A stretch of DNA of 55,672 nucleotides from the NCBI GenBank assembly GCA_944386745.1, contig CALXCG010000004.1:1-55672 (forward strand), read 5' to 3'. This document shows positions 45,554 to 53,638 of the stretch, in pieces. The translations under genes and the position numbers were made by a program. The DNA comes from an uncultured Clostridia bacterium (GTDB lineage: Bacteria > Bacillota > Clostridia > TANB77 > CAG-508). The first letter of the stretch is position 1. Each line of letters opens with the position of its first letter. The notes below the pieces were generated by a model that worked only from the letters and a program-made list of their open reading frames with translations, was not told where the DNA came from and ran no database searches.

Positions 45554-46702
45554 ATGGAAAAAATTAAAAGTGATTGGAAAAAGTGGTTATACTGGTTTTT
45601 GCTAGGCTTTGCAATAATTGTAGTATATAACATCTTTAATAATTTTGATGAAGTAATGGGAGTATTAGGAAGATTTTTTGATATAATAGCTCCATTTATA
45701 GCTGGTATCTTTATAGCATATTTGTTATATATGCCATGTAGAAAAATAGAAAGATTTTTCTCAAAATCTAAGTCAAAATTTATAAAGAAACGAGCAAGAG
45801 TTTTAAGTATAATAGCTGTGTATTTAATAGTTTTATTAATAATTGTAGTTTTGATAGGAGTCATATTACCAGTTGTTATAGAAAGTGTAACAGACTTTTT
45901 AAACAATATTCAAAATTATTATGAAACAGCAATTGATAGATATAACGCTTTACCAGAAGATTCAATATTAAAAAGTGATATGGTTAATGATGTAATTCAG
46001 AGTATACAACATCTAGATATTAAACAATATTTCCAAATGGATAAAATAATAGGCTATGTGATGACAGCTGTTCAAGCGGTTACTGGCATTGTTGATATAT
46101 TTGTTACATTAATTGTTTCTATATACATATTAGCAGAAAGAACAAAAATCATAGCATTTTTGAAAAGAGTTGCTTCTGCTATGTTTAAAGAAAGAACATA
46201 CAAAAATGTAAATAAGTATTTTAATAATTCAAATGAAATATTTTTTAAATTTATTGCTAGTCAATTTTTAGATGCAGTAGTAGTTGGAACTTTAATTACA
46301 ATTGCATTAACAATCATGGGAGTTAGATATGCTCCATTACTTGGATTCTTTATAGGATTATTTAATATGATTCCTTTTGTTGGAGCAATAATTGCTACTG
46401 TAATTTCAGCGTTGATTACATTAATTACAGGAGGACTTAGTCAAGCTATATGGATGCTTATTGTAACTATTGTGTTGCAACAAATTGATGCAAATATAAT
46501 AAATCCTAAAATTGTAGGTCAATCATTGAAGATTAGCCCATTATTAGTTTTATTTGCAGTAACTGTTGGTGGAGCATATTTTGGAATATTAGGTATGTTT
46601 TTAGCTGTTCCAGTTGTTGCGGTTATACGTATTTTGGTAGATGATTTTGTGAGTTATAGGTTAGCAGTCAAAAAAAGAGAGAAAGGGCTAGTTGAAAAAT
46701 AA
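45554..46702 (+). CDS. AI-2E family transporter (PerM/YtvI-like)
   Basis: The chosen start is ATG 45554 after AAAGGA; the frame is open upstream to 45491 but that part is unlike the family. The 382-residue protein has about eight membrane helices, a large extracellular loop (residues about 105-170) and the family block in FLGLFNMIPFVGAII-like form (residues about 270-290). It is a permease of the PF01594 family; substrates are mostly unknown, autoinducer-2 export being shown only for a few. The last codons (LVEK) and stop lie in the left arm of the next palindrome. Confidence 0.88.
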   Translation: MEKIKSDWKKWLYWFLLGFAIIVVYNIFNNFDEVMGVLGRFFDIIAPFIAGIFIAYLLYMPCRKIERFFSKSKSKFIKKRARVLSIIAVYLIVLLIIVVLIGVILPVVIESVTDFLNNIQNYYETAIDRYNALPEDSILKSDMVNDVIQSIQHLDIKQYFQMDKIIGYVMTAVQAVTGIVDIFVTLIVSIYILAERTKIIAFLKRVASAMFKERTYKNVNKYFNNSNEIFFKFIASQFLDAVVVGTLITIALTIMGVRYAPLLGFFIGLFNMIPFVGAIIATVISALITLITGGLSQAIWMLIVTIVLQQIDANIINPKIVGQSLKISPLLVLFAVTVGGAYFGILGMFLAVPVVAVIRILVDDFVSYRLAVKKREKGLVEK

Positions 46703-46898
46703 ATATATTGAAAGTTGTTTTAATAATCTGTATAGCAAATGATATATTTATATATTTTTACGTAATCCCCATTCAAGAAAATGTAATTCACTACGTTCAA
46801 ACATTTTCTAGAAAAGTCCCCCCAATATACTTTAAAATATATAAATATATCATTTGCTAATAAAAAGTATAAAAATAGATAGAAATTTATTTTTCAAC
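46691..46898. repeat. 208-bp nested palindrome between the AI-2E gene and tilS
   Basis: Outer arms GTTGAAAAATAAAT (46691-46704) with its complement (46885-46898); next a perfect 26-bp pair (46733-46758 with 46834-46859); at the centre AGAAAATGT (46776-46784 with 46801-46809). It begins in the last codons of the AI-2E gene and fills the gap to tilS. Confidence 0.85.
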
Positions 46899-46929
46899 CA
46901 TAGTGTGGAAAGGAAAGAAATAAAAATTT

Positions 46930-47922
46930 ATGAGAGAAAAAGTACTTGAAACAATAAAAAAATATAACATGATAGAAAACGGAGAAAAAGTAGTTCTAGC
47001 AGTATCTGGAGGACCAGATTCTATTTGTATGTTAGATATATTAAATGATATCAAAAATGACGAAACTATAGATATAAACTTTGAAATTGTAGTTGCACAT
47101 GTTAATCATATGATTAGAAAAGAAGCGGAAGAAGACGAGAAATATGTAAAAAAATATTGTGAAGAAAAACAAATAGAATTTTATTCAAAAAGTATAGATG
47201 TTCAAAAAATGGCTAATAATAATAAAATAGGAGTAGAAGAAGCTGGAAGAAAAGCAAGATATGACTTTTTCGATGAAATTTTAGAAAGAACAAATGCACA
47301 AAAAATAGCAATTGCGCATAACAAAAATGACAAAGTTGAAACAGTTTTAATGCATATCTTAAGAGGTAGCGGAATAAATGGTTTAAAAGGGATTGAAGCA
47401 AAAAGAGAAAAATATATAAGACCATTAATTGAATGTGAAAGAAACGAGATTGAAGAATATTGTGACAACAAAAAATTGCAACCTAGAATTGATAAAACAA
47501 ACTTTGAAAATGAATATACGAGAAATAAAGTGAGAAATCTTTTAATTCCGTATATTCAAAAGGAATTTAATCCAAATTTAATTAACACAATTGACAGATT
47601 ATCAAATTTAGTGGCAGAAGAAGAAAATTACATGGACAAGCAAGTAGAAACAGCATATAAAGAGATGTTAATTAGCGAAAAAGAAAAAGAAATACAATTA
47701 GATTTAAAAAGATTTAATATCCAAGAAAAAGTAATAAAATCAAGGATTATATTATATACTATAACAAGACTTTTTGGAAATTCACAAGGAATTGAAAAAA
47801 TACATATAGAAGATATAATAAAACTATGTAGTAATAATATAGGTAATAAGTATTTGACTCCAAATAAAAATATAAAAATATTGATAAAAAATCATAAGAT
47901 TTACTTCATGAGTCAATTGTAG
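46930..47922 (+). CDS. tilS: tRNA(Ile)-lysidine synthase, short form
   Basis: TilS modifies C34 of the minor tRNA-Ile with lysine so that it reads AUA. The PP-loop SGGPDS (about residue 26) and the N-terminal Rossmann-like ATPase domain are intact, with AHVNHM and GRKARYDFF motifs and the IAHNKNDKVET block (the usual AH..dD.aET). The protein has 330 residues, against about 450-470 in Bacillus; the C-terminal tRNA-binding domain is reduced to a short end. The gene is essential in most bacteria, and AUA codons are common here, so it should be active. ftsH follows 125 bp downstream without the hpt gene often found between them. Confidence 0.93.
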   Translation: MREKVLETIKKYNMIENGEKVVLAVSGGPDSICMLDILNDIKNDETIDINFEIVVAHVNHMIRKEAEEDEKYVKKYCEEKQIEFYSKSIDVQKMANNNKIGVEEAGRKARYDFFDEILERTNAQKIAIAHNKNDKVETVLMHILRGSGINGLKGIEAKREKYIRPLIECERNEIEEYCDNKKLQPRIDKTNFENEYTRNKVRNLLIPYIQKEFNPNLINTIDRLSNLVAEEENYMDKQVETAYKEMLISEKEKEIQLDLKRFNIQEKVIKSRIILYTITRLFGNSQGIEKIHIEDIIKLCSNNIGNKYLTPNKNIKILIKNHKIYFMSQL

Positions 47923-47983
47923 AAATCCGTAATGAAAAACGCTACAACCATTGAAATGTCACAAAAAAGTCATAAAAAAAGTA

Positions 47984-48012
47984 TTGAAAAAATAAAAGTG
48001 ATATGTTATAAA
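47984..48012 (+). promoter_or_regulatory. Promoter of ftsH
   Basis: TTGAAA (47984-47989), 17 bp and TATAAA (48007-48012), 35 bp before the ftsH start. Confidence 0.65.
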
Positions 48013-48047
48013 AGCAATATGAAAACAAAACATAAGGAGGAATTAAT

Positions 48048-49859
48048 TTGAAAAACAGTATTAAAACATTAGCAATGTGGTTAATAATAGGGGTAATTTT
48101 TATAGTAGTTTTAACTTCAATTGTAGAAAATAGTGAATCAAAACTACAATATTCTGAATTAATTACAAATATTAATGAAGGAAATGTAGAAGCAATACAA
48201 ATAGAAGCGGATGGAACAACAGCTACAGTTGAATTAAAAGATGATAGAATAAAAAAAGAAGTTAATATTCCAGATATGGGAAGCTTTATGACTTATGTAG
48301 AAGAATTCTTAAAAGATGGAGCATTTTCTTTAGAAGAAGAATCTCAATCAATATTCATAACAGTACTTAGCCTATTAACACCATTTGGATTATTAATAAT
48401 ATTCTTAATATTCTGGTTCTTCATGATGGGTGGAGTAGGAGGAAACTCAAACCCAGGAAGCAAAACAATGACATTTGGAAAAAGTAAAGCTAGAATGATG
48501 ACACCTGCTGACAAAAACAAAATTACATTTGATGATGTAGCAGGAGTAGATGAAGAAAAAGAAGAATTAGAAGAAATAGTACAATTCTTAAAAAATCCAA
48601 AGAAATTTACAGACATGGGAGCTAGAATTCCAAAAGGAGTTTTATTAGTAGGTCAACCAGGAACAGGTAAAACTCTTTTAGCAAAAGCAGTAGCAGGAGA
48701 AGCAGGAGTACCATTCTTCATAATAAGTGGTTCAGACTTTGTTGAAATGTTTGTTGGTGTTGGAGCATCAAGAGTAAGAGACTTATTTGACCAAGCTAAG
48801 AAAAATGCACCATGTATCATATTCATAGATGAAATTGATGCAGTAGGACGTCAAAGAGGAGCAGGACTTGGTGGAGGACATGATGAAAGAGAACAAACAT
48901 TAAACCAATTATTAGTTGAAATGGATGGATTTGCAGCAAATGATGGAGTTATAGTATTAGCTGCAACAAATAGACCAGATGTATTAGATAAAGCATTACT
49001 TAGAGCAGGAAGATTTGATAGACAAATAGTAGTAGGATTACCAGATGTAAAAGCAAGAGAACAAATATTAGAAGTACATTCAAGAAAGAAAAGATTAGCA
49101 GATGATGTAGACTTAAAAGTTATTGCTAAAAACACATCAGGATTTGCAGGAGCAGACTTAGAAAATGTATTAAATGAAGCAGCACTTTTAGCAGCAAGAA
49201 GAAACCTAAATGAAATTGGAATGAGAGAAATAGAAGATGCAATGATAAAAGTAACAATGGGACCTGAAAAGAAAACAAAAGTAAGAAGCGAAAAAGAAAA
49301 TAAATTAGTTGCATATCATGAAGCAGGTCATGCTGTAGTAAGTCATTACTTAGAAACACAAGATCCAGTACATGAAATATCAATAGTGCCAAGAGGAATG
49401 GCTGGTGGATATACAATGTATAGACCAACAGAAGATAAATCATTCATGTCAAAAACAGAAATGGAAGAAAATATTGTATCACTATTAGGTGGTAGAGTTG
49501 CAGAGGCCCTTATATTAAATGACATATCAACTGGAGCAAGTAATGACATAGAAAGAGCAACAAAAATTGCAAGAAGCATGGTTACAAAATACGGAATGAG
49601 TGAAAGAATTGGAGCATTGATGCTAGGTTCTAGTCAAGATGAAGTATTCTTAGGAAGAGACTTTGGTCATACAAAGGAATATTCAGAAGAAACAGCAGCA
49701 GTAATAGATGAAGAAACAAAGAAAATAGTAGACACTGGATATAACAGAGCAAAACAAATACTATCAGACAATATAGACAAATTACACAAAGTTGCAGGAA
49801 TACTACTAGAAAAAGAAAAAATCAATGCAGAAGAATTCGAAGCAATCTTTGGAGAATAG
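48048..49859 (+). CDS. ftsH: ATP-dependent zinc metalloprotease FtsH
   Basis: This 603-residue membrane AAA protease starts at TTG 48048 after AAGGAGG. Two membrane helices (about 7-27 and 100-125) flank an extracytoplasmic domain. The AAA domain has Walker A GQPGTGKT, Walker [12 protein letters not shown] and the second region of homology ([19 protein letters not shown]). The zinc site is HEAGH with a downstream Asp. FtsH degrades misfolded membrane and regulatory proteins and is needed for sporulation in Bacillus. The stop codon overlaps the first bases of a REP-like element. Confidence 0.97.
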   Translation: MKNSIKTLAMWLIIGVIFIVVLTSIVENSESKLQYSELITNINEGNVEAIQIEADGTTATVELKDDRIKKEVNIPDMGSFMTYVEEFLKDGAFSLEEESQSIFITVLSLLTPFGLLIIFLIFWFFMMGGVGGNSNPGSKTMTFGKSKARMMTPADKNKITFDDVAGVDEEKEELEEIVQFLKNPKKFTDMGARIPKGVLLVGQPGTGKTLLAKAVAGEAGVPFFIISGSDFVEMFVGVGASRVRDLFDQAKKNAPCIIFIDEIDAVGRQRGAGLGGGHDEREQTLNQLLVEMDGFAANDGVIVLAATNRPDVLDKALLRAGRFDRQIVVGLPDVKAREQILEVHSRKKRLADDVDLKVIAKNTSGFAGADLENVLNEAALLAARRNLNEIGMREIEDAMIKVTMGPEKKTKVRSEKENKLVAYHEAGHAVVSHYLETQDPVHEISIVPRGMAGGYTMYRPTEDKSFMSKTEMEENIVSLLGGRVAEALILNDISTGASNDIERATKIARSMVTKYGMSERIGALMLGSSQDEVFLGRDFGHTKEYSEETAAVIDEETKKIVDTGYNRAKQILSDNIDKLHKVAGILLEKEKINAEEFEAIFGE

Positions 49860-49914
49860 GGATTAGGGGACGGTCCTAAAAATCCCTAAAAACAGGGATT
49901 TAGGGACGGACCTT
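49858..49914 (+). repeat. REP-like GGGACGG element, copy 3
   Basis: This is near-identical to copies at 34103 and 40963 and lies in the same direction as ftsH, starting at the last bases of its stop codon. Confidence 0.85.
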
Positions 49915-50167
49915 AAGAACAATGTGATTTTAAAACAAAAAACTACGGACGTACGAGGTACGTCTATTTTTTTGCCTATAATAATATTAAAGGATTAAAA
50001 AATAATTATAATTAAATAAAAATGTAATAAAACTTCTAAATCTAATTTACTGTAAGAAGATGAGCATTTTTAATTATAAGTATAATTAAAATAATAAGAA
50101 AAAGCTTGAAAAAAAATAAAAATATGTCAAAATATAATTGTGAGATTTTAATAATGGGGGAGTACAA
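49860..50167. other. 308-bp intergenic region after ftsH
   Basis: Contains REP-like copy 3, the terminator at 49948-49973 and an AT-rich leader for the cohesin gene with TTGAAA (from 50105) and TATAAT, 21 bp apart, which is a non-standard spacing. No further gene is seen. Confidence 0.5.
49948..49973 (+). terminator. Terminator after ftsH
   Basis: GACGTAC (49948-49954) pairs with GTACGTC (49958-49964), followed by TATTTTTTT. Confidence 0.85.
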
Positions 50168-50977
50168 ATGAGACGAATAAAATTATTATCTATTATAAGT
50201 ATTTTGTGTACGCTATTTACCATATTTTCAACAACTTCATATGCAGAAGGAGAAAGCTTTGAATTACAATTAGATCCATCATCAAATGAAGTAAATCCAG
50301 GAGACACTTTTTCAGTAGATATAGTATTAGATAATATTAATGTAACGACTGGAGAGCAAGGAATAGGAGCATATTCAACAAAAATTATATATGATACAAA
50401 TGTATTAGAATTAGTTAGTGTTGTTGCTGCTACTGAATGGGAAACTTCTGAGAATGAAGGAAACATGCTGGCTAATACAAAAACAGGAGAAGTTGTGAAA
50501 GAAAGAACAAATACAGCTACAATAAATTTTAAAGTAAAAGATGATGTAGAAATTGGAGATACAACTGTTTCTTTAGATACTATAAAAGGTTCATCAGGCT
50601 ATACAACTATAGATGGAACAGGAATATCAACTACAATTAACATAGAAGAAGAAAATAATAATGACAATAATACAACAGGAGGAAACAATACATCAGGAGA
50701 TAATAATACAACAGGAGGAAATAACACACCAGGAGATAATAATACCATAGGTGGAAATGATGTATCAGGAAATAATAGTTCAACAGGAGGAATAAGTTCT
50801 AATGGTAATACAGCAATAAGAAATAATACAAGAGTTAATGGTTCAAATGTAGACCAAAGTACAACAGCAAATAGAACATTACCATATGCAGGATTTACAA
50901 GCATAATTGCAATTGCAATAGTTATATCAATAATATCTGCGGTAGTATTTTATATTAAATATAAAAGAGCAGTATAG
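50168..50977 (+). CDS. Cohesin-domain surface protein with LPYAG anchor
   Basis: The 269-residue protein has a signal peptide (residues 1-26, ending SYA), one cohesin-type beta-sandwich domain (about 30-158, ATIN FKV pattern), an Asn/Thr/Gly-rich linker built from 12-residue repeats, then TLPYAG, a membrane helix and a KYKRAV tail. Cohesins bind dockerin-bearing partners in cellulosomes and similar scaffolds. LPYAG resembles an LPXTG-type sorting signal with Ala for Thr. GGGGG precedes the ATG. No dockerin gene is seen in the window, so the partner is unknown. Confidence 0.85.
   Translation: MRRIKLLSIISILCTLFTIFSTTSYAEGESFELQLDPSSNEVNPGDTFSVDIVLDNINVTTGEQGIGAYSTKIIYDTNVLELVSVVAATEWETSENEGNMLANTKTGEVVKERTNTATINFKVKDDVEIGDTTVSLDTIKGSSGYTTIDGTGISTTINIEEENNNDNNTTGGNNTSGDNNTTGGNNTPGDNNTIGGNDVSGNNSSTGGISSNGNTAIRNNTRVNGSNVDQSTTANRTLPYAGFTSIIAIAIVISIISAVVFYIKYKRAV
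50672..50794 (+). repeat. 36-base tandem repeat in the cohesin linker
   Basis: About 3.4 imperfect units code for TTGGNNTSGDNN, TTGGNNTPGDNN, TIGGNDVSGNNS and STGG. Low-complexity linker, likely variable in length. Confidence 0.75.
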
Positions 50978-50987
50978 AGAATAAATT

Positions 50988-51025
50988 AGAAAGTAGCAAA
51001 AATATATTGCTATTTTCTTTTTTTT
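50988..51025 (+). terminator. Terminator after the cohesin gene
   Basis: A 12-bp stem with one G-U pair (50988-50999 with 51007-51018) is followed by a T-run. Confidence 0.8.
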
Positions 51026-51074
51026 GCGATAAAATTAAAACACCAAAGAGAAAAAAGAAAAGTAGGGAATAGCA

Positions 51075-51446
51075 ATGAAAAATTACTATGAAATATTAGA
51101 GGTTAATAAAAAAGCCTCGAAAGAAGTAATAGAAAAAGCATATAAAGTATTAGTAAAAAAATATCATCCAGACCTATATACGGGGCAAAAGAAAAATTAT
51201 GCCGAAGAAAAAATAAAAGAAATAAATGAAGCGTATAGTGTTTTAACAGATGAATTTATGAAAGAGCAATATGATGCTGAATTAGAAAAACAAGAACAGG
51301 AAGACTTATACAAAAAATATAATCAAAAGCAAAATGAGAATACAAAAAGAAATATTAACAATGAGAATAGTACTAATAATATTCATAGAGAAAATAAATC
51401 ACACAAATCACGGAAAAAGCAAGAAAAAAGAAGTAGAAGACTTTAA
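51075..51446 (+). CDS. J-domain protein, N-terminal part (frame broken)
   Basis: A 123-residue product with an N-terminal J domain (residues about 2-66): YYEILEVNKKAS, the HPD motif in KKYHPDLY, and INEAYSVLTD. J domains stimulate DnaK-type chaperones. After an Asn/Lys/Gln-rich linker the frame ends at 51446. The +1 frame continues with a clearly coding membrane segment up to 51702, so this is probably the front part of one tail-anchored J protein, split by a one-base shift at an A-run near 51421-51429. Confidence 0.85.
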   Translation: MKNYYEILEVNKKASKEVIEKAYKVLVKKYHPDLYTGQKKNYAEEKIKEINEAYSVLTDEFMKEQYDAELEKQEQEDLYKKYNQKQNENTKRNINNENSTNNIHRENKSHKSRKKQEKRSRRL

Positions 51447-51702
51447 TGAAAGAATGAAAAAACACAAAGTAGGTTCATTTGGGGGAATAGTTGAATTATG
51501 TAAGGAATTATATAAAAACAAGCCTAAAAGAGATGAAATAAAAGAGGTAACTAAAAAAGATGTTATAGCGTTAATATTAACAATAATAGTTGTAATATTG
51601 ATACTTGTAGCCTTATGGTATATACCATTTACAAATGGATGGATAAGACAATTATTATTTGAAAATTCACTTTTTAATGCAATAGCAGGATTGTTTAAAT
51701 AA
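51334..51702 (+). CDS. J-domain protein, C-terminal membrane part (+1 frame)
   Basis: Only the part after about 51415 is likely to be coding (EVEDFNERMKKHKVGSFGG and onwards); the upstream section overlaps the J-domain frame. It encodes a basic linker, one hydrophobic helix (VIALILTIIVVILILVALWYI) and a short tail (FNAIAGLFK). There is no ribosome binding site at its first ATG. It fits as the C-terminal anchor of the J protein that starts at 51075. Taken as one gene with a frameshift, the locus is 51075-51702. Confidence 0.65.
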   Translation: MRIQKEILTMRIVLIIFIEKINHTNHGKSKKKEVEDFNERMKKHKVGSFGGIVELCKELYKNKPKRDEIKEVTKKDVIALILTIIVVILILVALWYIPFTNGWIRQLLFENSLFNAIAGLFK

Positions 51703-51731
51703 AAATAGGTTGATTTATTGAATCTGGGCTA

Positions 51732-51760
51732 TTGACAACAACAATTCATTAATGTATAAT
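51732..51760 (+). promoter_or_regulatory. Consensus sigma-A promoter of rpsU
   Basis: TTGACA (51732-51737), 17 bp and TATAAT (51755-51760). A leader of about 60 bases with a small CATAC/GTATG hairpin (51786-51790 with 51798-51802) follows. Confidence 0.9.
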
Positions 51761-51825
51761 AGTAGCGTTAAGAAGGGTTATCCCACATACACTTTTCGTA
51801 TGGACCGGAAGGAGGGGAATAAAAA

Positions 51826-51996
51826 ATGTCAGAAATAAAAGTTAATAATGGAAATATAGAAGATGCACTAAGAAGATTTAAAAGACAATGTGCAAGAAAT
51901 GGAGTACTTCAGGAAGTACGTAAAAGAGAGCACTATGAAAAACCTAGTGTAAAGAGAAAGAAAAAATCAGAAGCAGCAAGAAAAAGAAAATTTTAG
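51826..51996 (+). CDS. rpsU: 30S ribosomal protein S21
   Basis: A 56-residue basic protein starting [20 protein letters not shown], with the S21 pattern [13 protein letters not shown] ([15 protein letters not shown]) and a Lys/Arg-rich tail. S21 is part of the small-subunit platform near the anti-Shine-Dalgarno region. GGAGG at 51810-51814 precedes the ATG. It is a single-gene unit with a consensus promoter and its own terminator. Confidence 0.97.
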   Translation: MSEIKVNNGNIEDALRRFKRQCARNGVLQEVRKREHYEKPSVKRKKKSEAARKRKF

Positions 51997-52016
51997 TATG
52001 AAAATAAAAGGATTGG

Positions 52017-52065
52017 ATTGGAAGTTAAGGATGTACATATAATGCGGAAACTTCCAATTTTTTTG
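52017..52065 (+). terminator. Terminator after rpsU
   Basis: ATTGGAAGTT (52017-52026) pairs perfectly with AACTTCCAAT (52049-52058), followed by TTTTTTT. Confidence 0.85.
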
Positions 52066-52080
52066 TTATAATTAACAATT

Positions 52081-52249
52081 GCTAGAATATTACATTAAAT
52101 ATTTTTTGTACCTTGTTGTCGCAACCTATGATTTAAAAAGAAAAATAAAATTTTTCTTTTTATGATAAGAAGGTTGCTTCAATCGCACTCGCGTTTGCTC
52201 GTTTGGTCGCTACGCGGTACTGCAAAATCATTTAATATAATATTCTAGT
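52081..52249. repeat. 169-bp nested palindrome after rpsU
   Basis: Outer arms 52081-52100 and 52230-52249 match at 18 of 20 positions. Inside lie CAACCT (52122-52127) with AGGTTG (52171-52176) and a perfect 12-bp stem AAAAAGAAAAAT (52135-52146 with 52150-52161). The right half contains a locally GC-richer stretch. It occupies most of the 357-bp gap between rpsU and ymfF; nothing else is seen there except the ymfF leader. Confidence 0.8.
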
Positions 52250-52353
52250 TGATAAATAAAATTTATAAATTTAATATATAAAATTAAGTAAATAAGTGTA
52301 TAATAATAATGTTGAAGTGAAAAATTGAAAGTCAATAAAAAGGAGGAAAATTT

Positions 52354-53622
52354 ATGCAATATAAAGAAAAAGAAATAAAAAAAGGAATAGAATTCCATGA
52401 GCTTAATACAAATAAATTTAAAACAAACTTAGTGGCAGTATTTTTAACAACAGAGTTAACAAGAGAAAATGTAACAAAAAATGCATTAATATCAACTATT
52501 TTAAGAAGAGGTTCTAAAAATATGCCATCACAAGAAGAAATAAGTAAGCAACTGGAAGAAATGTATGGAGCAAGTTTTGATTGCGGATTAGATAAAATTG
52601 GAGATAATCAAGTTTTAAAATTTTATATGGAAACAATAAATGATGATTTTATTCCACAACAAAAGGAAAAAATGTTGAAAACTACACTTGAAAAGATACT
52701 TGAAATAGTATTTAATCCGTATATCGAAAATGGAGAGTTCAAAAAAGAATATGTAGAGCAAGAGAAAAATACTATAAAGCAAAGAATTGAAGGAAAGATA
52801 GATAATAAAGCAAGATATGCTTTAAATAGATGTATTGAAGAAATGTATAAAGATGAGCCATATGGGTTATATAAGTTTGGATATGTTGAAGATTTAGATG
52901 CAATTGATGGCAAAAATCTATATGAATACTATCAAGAGTTAATTAAGAATTGTAAAATTGATATTCTTGTTTCTGGAATATTGCCAGATGATATTGAAGA
53001 GATAATCAAAGAAAACGAAAATATCAAAAATTTGCAAGAAAGAGAACCAAAATACGTAATGCCAAAATTGACAACTAAAAATGCAGAAAAAGAAAATGTA
53101 GTTACAGAATCAATGGAGGTAACACAAGGAAAATTAGTTTTAGGATTGGATATCAAGTTGGAAGATGATAAACAAAAATATGATGCTTTGTTATATAACA
53201 GTATTTTAGGTGGAACACCAAATTCTAAGATGTTCCAAAATGTAAGAGAAAAAGCGCATTTAGCATATGCTGCAAGTTCTAGTTATATAAGACAAAAAAG
53301 CAATATATTTATAAATTGTGGAATAGAAATAAGCAACTATGAAAAAGCATTAGAAATTGTAAAAAAACAAATTGAAGATATGAAAAAGGGAGACTTTACA
53401 GAAGAAGATATAGAAAATGCTAAAAAGGGAATAATATCAACAATAGATTTAATAGATGACGAACAAGATACAGGAATCACATATTATTTCGGACAAGAAT
53501 TATCAAATAATAAAATAAGTCCAGAAGAGTATAAAGAAATTGTACAAAAAGTTCAAAAAGATGATATTGTTAAAATAGCAAACTCAGTAAGTATAAATAC
53601 AATTTACTTTTTAAAAGACTAA
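52354..53622 (+). CDS. ymfF: M16 family protein YmfF (inactive-type subunit)
   Basis: A 422-residue protein of the pitrilysin (M16) fold, with two half-barrels. The zinc motif HxxEH is absent where the active partner has it, so this is the non-catalytic subunit type. The C-terminal half has the typical block LLYNSILGGTPNSKMFQNVREKAHLAYAASS. B. subtilis ymfF and ymfH are adjacent in the same order, and related pairs have been linked to EF-P modification (YfmF/YfmH naming in some databases). AAAAGGAGG precedes the ATG, and ymfH follows at 16 bp. Confidence 0.9.
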   Translation: MQYKEKEIKKGIEFHELNTNKFKTNLVAVFLTTELTRENVTKNALISTILRRGSKNMPSQEEISKQLEEMYGASFDCGLDKIGDNQVLKFYMETINDDFIPQQKEKMLKTTLEKILEIVFNPYIENGEFKKEYVEQEKNTIKQRIEGKIDNKARYALNRCIEEMYKDEPYGLYKFGYVEDLDAIDGKNLYEYYQELIKNCKIDILVSGILPDDIEEIIKENENIKNLQEREPKYVMPKLTTKNAEKENVVTESMEVTQGKLVLGLDIKLEDDKQKYDALLYNSILGGTPNSKMFQNVREKAHLAYAASSSYIRQKSNIFINCGIEISNYEKALEIVKKQIEDMKKGDFTEEDIENAKKGIISTIDLIDDEQDTGITYYFGQELSNNKISPEEYKEIVQKVQKDDIVKIANSVSINTIYFLKD

Positions 53623-53638
53623 AATAGGAGGGGAAAAT

